Assembly (NCBI GenBank): GCA_046728115.1
Contig: JBKPDW010000172.1
Location: forward strand, 3,085-67,084
Reading direction: 5' to 3'
DNA from: CAVSWN01 sp046728115
GTDB taxonomy: Bacteria; Acidobacteriota; Vicinamibacteria; Vicinamibacterales; CAVVIG01
DNA length: 64,000 nt
Shown: positions 9,069 to 16,902 of the stretch, one piece after another
Layout of the letters: every line of letters starts with the position of its first letter
Position numbering within the stretch: the first letter of the stretch is position 1
The notes under the pieces: model-generated
The model's database searches: none
Told to the model about the DNA's origin: nothing
What the model saw: the letters and a program-made list of their open reading frames with translations, nothing else
Translations under genes and position numbers: made by a program

Positions 9069-9985
9069 AGACGACGCGGCGCGAACTGCTCTCGGCCGCC
9101 GCCTTCGCGCCGTTGACGTTTTGGCGCAGCAGCGCCGCTGACTTCGCACCATCGTCGCTTCGGCGCGCCAAGGCCGGTTCCGCACCGATGGCGTTTTCGC
9201 GTGCCCAGGCGGAACGTGTCGTCAAGAACGGCCGCCTGAAACAGTCGGTGTCGCGCTGGCCGTACGCGAGCATTCCGCTGCCGGAATTCTGCCGCGCCGT
9301 CGCCGCAATGGGACTGACGGCAGTGGATCTGCTCGAAGAACCCGAGTGGGCGGTCGCCCGCAACCACGGCCTGATCTGCTCGATGGGCTATGCGGGAGGC
9401 GGCTCCATCCGCGACGGTTTGAACGTAACGGCGAATCACGATGCCATCGCGCGCAACTTCGCTCAGACGATCCCGCGGGCCGTGGCGATGCAGGTGCCGA
9501 ATGTGATCACCTTTTTCGGAAACCGCCGTGGCATGAGCGACGAGACGGCGATTGCAAACTGCGTGGCCGGGCTGAACCGGGTGAAGACAATCGCGGAAGA
9601 CCACGGCGTGACGATCTGCGTGGAGCTGCTGAACAGCAAGGTGAATCACCCCGACTACCAGGGCGATCGCACGGCGTTTGGCGCCGCCGTCGTGAAGGCG
9701 GTCGGCTCGCCGCGTGTGAAGCTCCTGTACGACATCTACCACATGCAGATCATGGAAGGCGATCTGATCAAGACGATCCGCGAGCATCACAACGCCATCG
9801 GCCACTATCACACGGGTGGCGTTCCCGGTCGCCACGAGCTCGACGGCACGCAGGAAGTAAACTGGCCAGCCGTTTGCCGCGCCATCGTGGACACCGGCTT
9901 CACCGGCTACCTGGCCCACGAATTCGTGCCGACGCGCGATCCGCTCACGTCGCTGCGCGAGGCGGTTGCGCTTTGTGATGTTTGA
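9065..9985 (+). CDS. Hydroxypyruvate isomerase-like TIM barrel, exported
   Basis: A 306-aa protein of the Hyi/sugar-isomerase TIM-barrel group. The N-terminus TTRRELLSAAAFAPLTF is a twin-arginine-type signal. Family segments include ICVELLNSKVNHPDYQGD, VKLLYDIYHMQIMEGD, IGHYHTGGVPGRHEL and GYLAHEFVPT, which supply the two catalytic glutamates and metal ligands. The GTG start at 9065 overlaps the cupin stop (GTGA). It is probably the isomerase partner of the exported cupin. It is a distant relative of the TIM-barrel protein at 2243. Confidence 0.85.
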   Translation: MKTTRRELLSAAAFAPLTFWRSSAADFAPSSLRRAKAGSAPMAFSRAQAERVVKNGRLKQSVSRWPYASIPLPEFCRAVAAMGLTAVDLLEEPEWAVARNHGLICSMGYAGGGSIRDGLNVTANHDAIARNFAQTIPRAVAMQVPNVITFFGNRRGMSDETAIANCVAGLNRVKTIAEDHGVTICVELLNSKVNHPDYQGDRTAFGAAVVKAVGSPRVKLLYDIYHMQIMEGDLIKTIREHHNAIGHYHTGGVPGRHELDGTQEVNWPAVCRAIVDTGFTGYLAHEFVPTRDPLTSLREAVALCDV

Positions 9986-10018
9986 AGCTCGAGGTGCTGC
10001 GCATGGACCGCCGCGGTA

Positions 10019-10440
10019 CTACGGTGCCGGGTGCCAAAGTGCCAGGGTGCCAACGTGCCAGTGCCAGGTGCCAAAGTGCCATGTGCCGGTGCCAAAGACC
10101 AAAGGTGCGAGGTGCCACGTGCTACGGTGCCAACGTGCCACAGTACCACGTGCCACGGTGCCGGGGTACCAGCGTGCGAGGTGACATGTGCCTATGTGCC
10201 AGGTGCTAGGCACGTCTCACGTGTGTTGCGAGGTGCCGGGATACGCCGCGGACAACTTGGGACTCTACGCCGACATCCGTCACGCCGACTTGCACCATGG
10301 CATTCGGCACCCTGGCACCTGGCACGTAACCCTGGCACCTGGCACCCGTGCACGCAGCACCTTGGCACGCAGCACCTAGCACTTTGGCACCGTAGCACCT
10401 TGGCACCTAGCACCTGGCACCTCGGTACCACGGTACCTCT
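10019..10440. repeat. Degenerate GGTGCCA-word tract forming a giant imperfect palindrome
   Basis: The 460-bp spacer between the convergent isomerase and SDR genes holds about 20 copies of a degenerate 8-12 nt unit centred on GTGCCA (10019-10215). A unique stretch of roughly 85 bp follows, then about 20 copies of the reverse complement TGGCAC(C) (10300-10440). The two arms could pair into one long cruciform or a very stable transcript hairpin. There are no constant spacers, so this is not a CRISPR array. It may act as a bidirectional terminator for the two converging genes. Confidence 0.85.
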
Positions 10441-10449
10441 TTCATTCGT

Positions 10450-11223
10450 TTACAACCGCGGTATCGACAATCCGCCATCCACGCGGACAATCGTTCCGGT
10501 CGCGTACGGTATGTCGCCTCGCAGCAAGACGGCGACGGCGCGGCCGACATCCTCGGGCTGACCCCAGCGTCTTTCGGGTACAAGACCGTCTGCGATCCGA
10601 CGGTCGTACGCCTCGCGCACGAGGGTGGTCATGTCGGTGGCGATGATGCCCGGGCGCACCTCGAACACGGGAATCCCATCGGCGGCGAGCCGCGCCGCAA
10701 ACAGGCGCGCGGCCATCGAGAGGCCGGCCTTGCTGACGCAGTAGTCCCCGCGATTGGGCGAAGCCATGTCGGCCGACACCGACGTCACGAACACGATGGC
10801 CGCGTCGAACGACGGCTCGGCTCGCCGGCGATCGATCTGATCGCGGGCGATCGCCTGCGTGAGAAAGTACGGTCCCTGCAGATTCGTTCGCACCAGCTCT
10901 TCGAAGCTCTCTTCGGTCGCGTCGAGGAGATCCAGTCGGGCTCGCGGTGCGCGTCCCGCGTTGTTCACCAGCGCGTTGGGAACGCCGACCGCTTCGCGCA
11001 CTGCGGCGAGCACACGACTGCGCGCGTCGCGCTCGGCGAGATCGCCGCGCAGGTAGTGCACGTCCACGCCGAGGGCGCGCAGCTCGTCGAGGACCGAAGA
11101 CACCTCTGGTTCCGGTCGCGTGCCGCCGAGCGCCAGCGTCCACCCTTCGCCGGCCAGCACGCGCGCGATCCCCAGGCCGATGCCCCGCGTTCCGCCGGTG
11201 ATGAGCACGCTTCGCTTCGTCAT
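10450..11223 (-). CDS. SDR-family 3-oxoacyl-ACP reductase-like dehydrogenase
   Basis: A 257-aa short-chain dehydrogenase. It has the cofactor loop TGGTRGIG, the NNAG motif (LVNNAGRAPR), catalytic Ser in VTSVSAD and the YCVSK active-site Tyr/Lys, ending in VDGGLSIPRL. It reads like FabG but sits in a sugar-acid cluster, so it more likely reduces or oxidises a sugar or uronate intermediate. The ATG at 11223 overlaps the stop of the GH88-like gene (ATGA). It is the last gene of this minus-strand cluster and ends at the GTGCCA repeat tract. Confidence 0.85.
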   Translation of the reverse strand: MTKRSVLITGGTRGIGLGIARVLAGEGWTLALGGTRPEPEVSSVLDELRALGVDVHYLRGDLAERDARSRVLAAVREAVGVPNALVNNAGRAPRARLDLLDATEESFEELVRTNLQGPYFLTQAIARDQIDRRRAEPSFDAAIVFVTSVSADMASPNRGDYCVSKAGLSMAARLFAARLAADGIPVFEVRPGIIATDMTTLVREAYDRRIADGLVPERRWGQPEDVGRAVAVLLRGDIPYATGTIVRVDGGLSIPRL

Positions 11224-12602
11224 GCGGGCGGTCCGAAGAAGGTGAGGTACGGTCCGCCTTCGGCGAGCCGTTTCACGTAGAGCGCGGCTTCGCGCGCGTG
11301 ATAGTCGCCCCACTGGCTCGATTCGTTGCGTGGGATCGGCGATCCGGACGGCACATGATCCCAGCCGTTCGGGCGGTGATAGACCGAGTGCAGCACCAGT
11401 CCCTGATGGCGATCGTCGGTGGCGAGGTATGGTTCGGCGAGAAGCGTGTCGAGGACGTGAAGTCCCGACTGCACGTACCGATCGCCGTTGGCGGCGTCGC
11501 CGCGCCGCGTCAGCACTGCGCCCAACCGCAGCAACCCCTGGGCTGCAATCGCCGCGGCCGAACTGTCCACGGGTTCGAAGTCGTTGAACGGGTCGGCGGC
11601 GCGTTCGCCCCACCCGCTCATGTTCCCCAGACCGGGCGCGCCGGCGTCCCAGTACGGGATGCCATCCGCCGCCGCGACATCGATGTAGTGATCGCACGTT
11701 GCACATGCGGCTTCGAGGAGCATCGCATCGACATCGGCGCGTCCGCCGCAGGACACCAGCGCTTCGTCAGCGCACTTTTCGACGAACTCGATCTCCTCCG
11801 CGAAGCCGAGCATCGCCCACGCCAGGCCGCGCGTCCACGTCGTGAAGGGCGAGTAGCCCTGCTGTGTGCTCGGCCCGCGGTACGTTCCGTTCTCTACATT
11901 GAACAGGCTCTCGTGGGCGACACGGCCGCGAACATCGAACCGATCGCGACCCGTGCCGAAGTACACGTTGTACTTCGCCGTCGCGCGCGCATGCTGCACC
12001 AGGCGCTCGAGCAGATCGATTCGCACGTCCTGCTCTTCCATGAGGGTCTGACCGAGAAGGTGAGACAACGCCAGCGACCGGAGCGAACGAATCGTGTCGA
12101 CGAACAGCGAGTGCGCGCCGTTGAAGGAGTAGATGAATCCGCCGTCGGGCAACTGCGTCCAGCGGGCAGCCTGCACCGCTCCGCTGACCTTCAGAGCGAG
12201 CTCATAGAATCGTTGCTCCCACGCGTTCGCGTCGATGCGACCTTCGCGCGCCAGGCGCCAGAGAGCGCCGTACGTGCTGACGATATTGAACCCGTGGTCG
12301 TGGACGCCGACGTGCGTGAGGTGCGGCGACATGCGCTCGAGCGTGCGCATGCGGCCAAGCTCGAGAAATGCCGCATCTGCCGTCGCGTCGTACTGCAGCA
12401 ACGCGGACCCGAATTGAAATCCCTGGGTCCACTCCGTCCAGCCCCGCGTGCGATAGCGTCCCTCGAACGTGAACACCGGTGCGCCGTCCGCTGGCCGCCA
12501 CGTAGCCTCGATCGATCGAATCTTGCGAGCCGACAGGTCGAACAGGCGCGCAATCTTGGGCACGAGATCGCGCGGCGAGAGGCGGCGATCGAGACGGATC
12601 AT
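11220..12602 (-). CDS. GH88-type unsaturated glucuronyl/galacturonyl hydrolase
   Basis: A cytoplasmic (no signal) alpha/alpha-barrel hydrolase of 460 aa. Enzymes of this family remove the 4,5-unsaturated uronic acid left at the non-reducing end by polysaccharide lyases. Family segments are VHDHGFNIVSTYG (catalytic-side Asp region), QGYSPFTTWTRGLAWAMLGF and ILHVLDTLL-like helices near the C-terminus; length fits GH88. It sits between kdgK and an SDR with kduD and kdgF upstream, which agrees with processing of unsaturated uronates into the KDG pathway. The exact oligosaccharide (pectic, glycosaminoglycan-like or other) is not determinable. Confidence 0.82.
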   Translation of the reverse strand: MIRLDRRLSPRDLVPKIARLFDLSARKIRSIEATWRPADGAPVFTFEGRYRTRGWTEWTQGFQFGSALLQYDATADAAFLELGRMRTLERMSPHLTHVGVHDHGFNIVSTYGALWRLAREGRIDANAWEQRFYELALKVSGAVQAARWTQLPDGGFIYSFNGAHSLFVDTIRSLRSLALSHLLGQTLMEEQDVRIDLLERLVQHARATAKYNVYFGTGRDRFDVRGRVAHESLFNVENGTYRGPSTQQGYSPFTTWTRGLAWAMLGFAEEIEFVEKCADEALVSCGGRADVDAMLLEAACATCDHYIDVAAADGIPYWDAGAPGLGNMSGWGERAADPFNDFEPVDSSAAAIAAQGLLRLGAVLTRRGDAANGDRYVQSGLHVLDTLLAEPYLATDDRHQGLVLHSVYHRPNGWDHVPSGSPIPRNESSQWGDYHAREAALYVKRLAEGGPYLTFFGPPA

Positions 12603-12632
12603 CGGTTCAAGACGTCTATGCCTTCAGCACGG

Positions 12633-13730
12633 TCACCGCGACACACGCGCGGTCCCGCCCTTCATGGCCCGCTCGACATCGGCCAGCGTCGCCATGCTCG
12701 TGTCGCCTGGCGTCGTCATCGCCAGCGCGCCGTGCGCGGCGCCGCAATCGACGGCCCATTGTGCGCCGCGGTTCGTCAACAGACCGTAGATCAGGCCGGA
12801 CGCAAAGGAGTCGCCGCCGCCGATGCGATCCAGAATCTCGAGGTTCGGCCGCGGCGTCGCCTCGAAGAATTCGCCGTCGTACCAGCAGATCGCCGACCAG
12901 TCGTTGACGCTCGCCGTTTTCGCGTGCCGCAGCGTGATCGCGACCGCACGCAGGTTGGCGAACTCGCGGACCACCTGCAGGATCATCGACTTGAAATGAT
13001 CGGGGTTCAGCTCCGCGAACTGGCTCGAGACGCCTTTCACCGCAAATCCGAGCGCCGTGGAAAAATCCTCCTCGTTTCCGATGAGCACGTCGACGAGCGG
13101 GACGAGGCTGCGATTGACCGTGATCGCCCGCTCGTGTCCGCCCACCGCGCGCCAGAGCGACTCGCGATAGTTCAGATCGAACGACACAATCGCGCCGTGG
13201 CCGCGCGCCGCTTCCATCGCCTCCCGCGCCACGGCCGGCGTCGTGTCCGACAACGCACAGAAGATCCCACCGGTGTGAAACCAGCGTGCGCCCTCGCGGT
13301 CGAAAATCGGCGACCACTCGATGTCGCCCGCCTCGAGCTGCGAGACGGCCGTGTGCCCGCGATCCGAACAGCCGACACCGCCGCGGATCCCAAAGCCCCG
13401 CTCGACGAAGTTCAGGCCGTTGCGGCTGTCCCGTCCCACGCCGTCGTACGGCACCCAACGGATGTGCGATTGATCGACGCCGCCCTGGTAAATCAGATCC
13501 TGGACGAGCCGGCCTACCGGATTGTCGGCGAACGCCGTCACGAGCGCGGTGTCCAAACCAAAACACCGTTTCAGTCCGCGCGCGACGTTGTATTCGCCGC
13601 CCCCTTCCCAGACGCGGAACTCACGCGTCGTATGAATGCGCACCTCGCCGGGATCCAGACGCAGCATGACCTCGCCGAGCGCAACGAGATCCCAACGACG
13701 CCCCTCTTTGGCGGGAACCCGTAAGATCAT
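12633..13730 (-). CDS. kdgK: 2-keto-3-deoxygluconate kinase (PfkB family)
   Basis: Phosphorylates 2-keto-3-deoxygluconate to KDPG, the last specific step before Entner-Doudoroff cleavage. It is 365 aa with the PfkB N-terminal block LVALGEVMLRLDPGE, the substrate loop GGGEYNVARGL and the C-terminal ATP-site signature RIGGGDSFASGLIYG (Asp is the base). It is slightly longer than typical KdgK because of a short N-terminal extension and an internal insertion near residue 120. The assignment to KDG and not another sugar rests on the neighbouring kduD and kdgF genes. Confidence 0.85.
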   Translation of the reverse strand: MILRVPAKEGRRWDLVALGEVMLRLDPGEVRIHTTREFRVWEGGGEYNVARGLKRCFGLDTALVTAFADNPVGRLVQDLIYQGGVDQSHIRWVPYDGVGRDSRNGLNFVERGFGIRGGVGCSDRGHTAVSQLEAGDIEWSPIFDREGARWFHTGGIFCALSDTTPAVAREAMEAARGHGAIVSFDLNYRESLWRAVGGHERAITVNRSLVPLVDVLIGNEEDFSTALGFAVKGVSSQFAELNPDHFKSMILQVVREFANLRAVAITLRHAKTASVNDWSAICWYDGEFFEATPRPNLEILDRIGGGDSFASGLIYGLLTNRGAQWAVDCGAAHGALAMTTPGDTSMATLADVERAMKGGTARVSR

Positions 13731-13760
13731 CGCGCCTCTGCCCTCAGCCCCCTTACTACC

Positions 13761-13803
13761 TTTGAGCTTTCAACTTTTAACTTCCAACTTTTGACTTTCA
13801 ACT
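13761..13803. repeat. CAACTTTTGACTTT-type short-word repeat
   Basis: The 73-bp spacer between kduD and kdgK contains four to five copies of a degenerate 8-10 nt word (consensus CAACTTT / AACTTTTGACTTT). It is A/T-rich in contrast to its flanks and resembles the other degenerate-word spacers at 5551 and 10019. No hairpin is obvious. Its function is unknown. Confidence 0.7.
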
Positions 13804-14583
13804 TTACCTACCCAGCCATCCGCCATCGACCGCCAGCACATGGCCGTGCACATACCGGGCGGCTGGCGAGGCGAGAAACACGACGGCACCGGCGATGTCG
13901 GCGGGCTGTCCCCAGCGGCCGGCCGGAATGCGATCGAGAATCTGACGGCTTCGCACAGGATCGTTGCGCAGGGCTTCTGTGTTGTCCGTGTCCATGTAGC
14001 CCGGCGCGATGGCGTTCACGTTGATCCCCTTCGGCGCCCATTCATTCGCCAGCGCCTTCGTCAGCTGAGCGAGCCCACCCTTCGCCGCCGCGTACGCGGG
14101 CACGAGGATGCCGCCCTGAAAGGCCAGCAGCGAGGTGATATTGATGATGCGGCCGCCCGTGCCCGCGGCAATCATATGCCGCGCAGCGGCCTGCGCGAGC
14201 CGGAACGCGCTGGTGAGATCGACCTCGAGCAGGAGGTCCCAGTCCTCGTCGGTATAGTCCAGGGCCGGGGCGCGCCGGATGACGCCGGCATTGTTGACCA
14301 GAATGTCGATGCGTCCGAGTGCTGCCACCGTGTCGGCCACGAGGCGCGCGGAGACGCCACGATCCGTCAGATCGCCGCTGACGGCCGCGCCGCGCCGGCC
14401 GAGGCTCTCGATGCGGCGGCAGGTGTCCGACGACGAGCGCGTGTTGCCATGGACGGCAACGTCCGCGCCGGCTTCGGCCAGTGCAATCGCCATGGCCGCA
14501 CCGAGCCCGGCAGACGCGCCAGTGACGAGCGCGACCGATCCGTCCAGGTGGAAGGCGTCGAGCGCGCCACCCGACACAGTCAT
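13804..14583 (-). CDS. kduD: 2-dehydro-3-deoxy-D-gluconate 5-dehydrogenase (SDR)
   Basis: A 259-aa short-chain dehydrogenase of the KduD/gluconate-5-dehydrogenase group. It has TGASAGLG as cofactor loop, NNAGVIRR (the RR pair after NNAG is characteristic of KduD), catalytic Ser in NITSLLAFQGG, YAAAK as active site, and PGYMDTDNTEALR. It converts 2,5-diketo-3-deoxygluconate to KDG in unsaturated-uronate breakdown. ATG at 14583 overlaps the kdgF stop (ATGA), so both are made together. Confidence 0.88.
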   Translation of the reverse strand: MTVSGGALDAFHLDGSVALVTGASAGLGAAMAIALAEAGADVAVHGNTRSSSDTCRRIESLGRRGAAVSGDLTDRGVSARLVADTVAALGRIDILVNNAGVIRRAPALDYTDEDWDLLLEVDLTSAFRLAQAAARHMIAAGTGGRIINITSLLAFQGGILVPAYAAAKGGLAQLTKALANEWAPKGINVNAIAPGYMDTDNTEALRNDPVRSRQILDRIPAGRWGQPADIAGAVVFLASPAARYVHGHVLAVDGGWLGR

Positions 14584-14897
14584 CGCGGCAGAAACTCTTC
14601 GCGGATCGGCGTGAAGATGTCGATTAACACCACTTCCTCGTCGAGCATCGTCGCACCGTGTGGCACGTTGGCGGGGAAATGCAGCACGTCGCCCGGCACA
14701 GCCACGCGCGCCATCTCGCCAATGGTAAAACGCGCGCGTCCGCGCTCGACGATCGTCATCTGCTCGTGTGGATGCGAGTGCACCGGCGTGTCGACATGCG
14801 GCTGGAGTGTCAACCGGCACATCATCAGCTTTTCGCCGACAATCATCTGGCGGTCGATACCAGGCGCAATCTGCTTGGCGGGCACGTCGTTCCACAT
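14580..14897 (-). CDS. kdgF: KdgF-like cupin, unsaturated-uronate linearisation
   Basis: A 105-aa single-domain cupin. KdgF proteins catalyse ring-opening of 4,5-unsaturated galacturonate to the linear ketuloside, upstream of KduI/KduD. The metal-site motif HVDTPVHSHPHEQM with ERGRARFTIG, and the second motif PGDVLHFPANVPHGATML, match KdgF in sequence pattern and length. It is the first gene of the kdgF-kduD pair. No kduI gene is visible in the window. Confidence 0.85.
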   Translation of the reverse strand: MWNDVPAKQIAPGIDRQMIVGEKLMMCRLTLQPHVDTPVHSHPHEQMTIVERGRARFTIGEMARVAVPGDVLHFPANVPHGATMLDEEVVLIDIFTPIREEFLPR

Positions 14898-15035
14898 TAT
14901 CTAGTGACCTCTGTTCGTAGTTCGCGACGTCTTCGAACTGCGCGTCCACGAATGACGAAACCACGAGACTGAGTCAGGTTTCCTGGTGTCGTGGCTGACC
15001 CACCAGCTCGAAGTGATCCGACGCACCCAACTCCA

Positions 15036-16892
15036 CTACATTCGCGGCCGCAACGTCATTTGCCAGGTAATCGGCTGACCCGGGGCGATCCGAACATCGC
15101 GTGCCTCATAAACAAGGTGCAGAGGCACGGCGCCGCGCGCGCCCCGGCCGAGCGGACTGTTGCCCGTCCCTTCCACATGCGAAGTGAGCTGCGGCCACGG
15201 AATAGTCACCGCGACGCGAAGCGCCGCGCTCCCTCCGGTGAGCAACGCTCCCTCGCTGGTCTGTTCCACCGCGGTGTTCGTCGTCGGCACGATCACGCGC
15301 CAGGTCCGGATGTTGATCGGTACCGTCGCAGTGAGCGTCTCACGGCGCTCGAGCGCGGCGTCTCGGAGGATCCAGCGGACCTCGCTCGTCAGACCCGGAT
15401 CGACGAGCTGGCCGGATTTCGTTCCCAGCCGCGCCCATCGGCGCCAGACGACCCGCAGTTCGCTGCCAGTCGCGGACGGGTGAATCTCGTCGGCGCCATC
15501 GGTCGCCACAATCGTGCGGCCGTCGTCGAGCTCGAGATACGGAACGAGCGCGGGAACGTCACGTTCTACAGGCACGGCGACGCCGGGCAAGCCGTGCGGC
15601 GCAGGCAAATAGTCGGCGACGCCCGGCCGCGTGCCGGTCGTGATCGGAAGAGCGAACCGCATGCCTGGCGATTGGCGGACGACCCACACGCCGGCCACGC
15701 GATCGGTCTGCTCACGAAAGAATGCGAACCGGTTTACGAGCGGCAGCGCGGGCCGCGACGGATACGCAGTCAGCTTTTCGCGCGCGAGCACTGGCATCAG
15801 CGTGGCCTGAGCCACGATCGCCTTGCCAAAAAAGCCCGTGGTCTGCTGCCACTCGCGATCGAGCGTGATGTACCCATAGTTGCCGCGACCGTAATCGAAC
15901 AGCGACAGGAGGTGCGTTTCGTCCTTGAAGTCGTGACGCAGGTAGTTCCACGCGCGTGCGTACTGCGCCACCAGATCCGCAAGCGGCGCGGGACGGAACT
16001 CCGGGTTTTTCGCGACGAACGCGACGATCTCCAGCGTGTCGAGATAGCTGACGATCCCGAGGCTGCGCCCCCAGGGATAGCCATAGCCGTCCTCGCCGTC
16101 GACGAGGTCCCACCAGAGTCGCATCTGCGCGGCGAGAGAGGGACGAAGCATCGAGAGGATGTCCTGCCGGTCGGCCTGCGACGCCGCGTCCCAGACGTAG
16201 CGTGCGTACTCGTTCGAATAGCGATCGAAGCGGCCGGTCGGCGGCGAGTCGTCGGCGTACAAACGCCCGCCCGAAAACGGCTCGACGGCACGGTCGATCA
16301 GCGCATCGAGCGGAGCGCGGTCGCGAGTCAGACCCAGCCTGGAACCGATCGCGCCGACGCGCGCCGCGACACCGAGATAGTTCTCGGCGAGATCGATGAC
16401 GCGACGGTTCACGGGATCGTAAAACCGCTTCACGTCGAGGAGCCCGCGCCACTCGTCGCGCTCGCCTGGTGACAGCGTCTGCCAGACGGGATTCCGATTG
16501 AGATCCTCGCCGAAATGCTGGAGGGCGAGCGCGGCGTACAACTGCGAGAATGCCTTGCTGCCGGCACGCGCTTCGATGAGACCCATGCGTCCGACCCACT
16601 GCGTGACGTCGCGTCCCATGAGCTTTGTCGCGCCTGCGTGCTGCGATTCAGCCGCGAGCGCACGCATGAACGTGCCCCACGAGAACTCGCCGACTGTCTT
16701 CGCCCCGAGCACACGATCGGGCGGCGGATCGAGCGTCGGAATCGCCGCGAAGTGCGTCGTCACCTCGCGGAGCAGGAACTGATCGATATCTCGAGCCAAC
16801 GCGCGCACATCGAGTTGCTGGTCGTCCACGGCGCGCGGGGATGCCGTCAGGCAAAGAATCGCCGCGAGTGGACCGCAAAGGCCGCGAAGCAT
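15036..16892 (-). CDS. Exported, putative polysaccharide-active protein of unknown family
   Basis: A 618-aa protein with a short signal peptide (MLRGLCGPLAAILCLTASPRA). The first two thirds are rich in Trp and Tyr and in aromatic helix pairs such as RFDRYSNEYARYVWD, GYGYPWGRSLGIVSYLDT and LFDYGRGNYGYI, as expected for an alpha/alpha-toroid. The last third is beta-rich. This architecture resembles alginate/heparinase-type lyases or glycoside hydrolases, but I do not recognise a catalytic signature. It lies upstream of kdgF and directly downstream of a TonB-dependent receptor, so it could depolymerise the uronate polymer that this cluster consumes. ATG at 16892 was chosen over the GTG three bases earlier. 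Confidence 0.6.
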   Translation of the reverse strand: MLRGLCGPLAAILCLTASPRAVDDQQLDVRALARDIDQFLLREVTTHFAAIPTLDPPPDRVLGAKTVGEFSWGTFMRALAAESQHAGATKLMGRDVTQWVGRMGLIEARAGSKAFSQLYAALALQHFGEDLNRNPVWQTLSPGERDEWRGLLDVKRFYDPVNRRVIDLAENYLGVAARVGAIGSRLGLTRDRAPLDALIDRAVEPFSGGRLYADDSPPTGRFDRYSNEYARYVWDAASQADRQDILSMLRPSLAAQMRLWWDLVDGEDGYGYPWGRSLGIVSYLDTLEIVAFVAKNPEFRPAPLADLVAQYARAWNYLRHDFKDETHLLSLFDYGRGNYGYITLDREWQQTTGFFGKAIVAQATLMPVLAREKLTAYPSRPALPLVNRFAFFREQTDRVAGVWVVRQSPGMRFALPITTGTRPGVADYLPAPHGLPGVAVPVERDVPALVPYLELDDGRTIVATDGADEIHPSATGSELRVVWRRWARLGTKSGQLVDPGLTSEVRWILRDAALERRETLTATVPINIRTWRVIVPTTNTAVEQTSEGALLTGGSAALRVAVTIPWPQLTSHVEGTGNSPLGRGARGAVPLHLVYEARDVRIAPGQPITWQMTLRPRM

Positions 16893-16902
16893 CACCCACC
16901 AC

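Noticed and set aside
10019..10440. CRISPR array
   Set aside because: The units are of variable length, degenerate and without spacers, and the two arms are inverted relative to each other.
10019..10440. Cluster of sigma-54 promoters (many TGGCAC words)
   Set aside because: The words belong to the repeat family; TTGC partners at the right spacing occur only by chance, and no gene starts downstream on either strand.
11298..13724. Open frame of about 800 codons on the plus strand
   Set aside because: Antisense to the GH88-like and kdgK genes, whose motifs are complete on the other strand.
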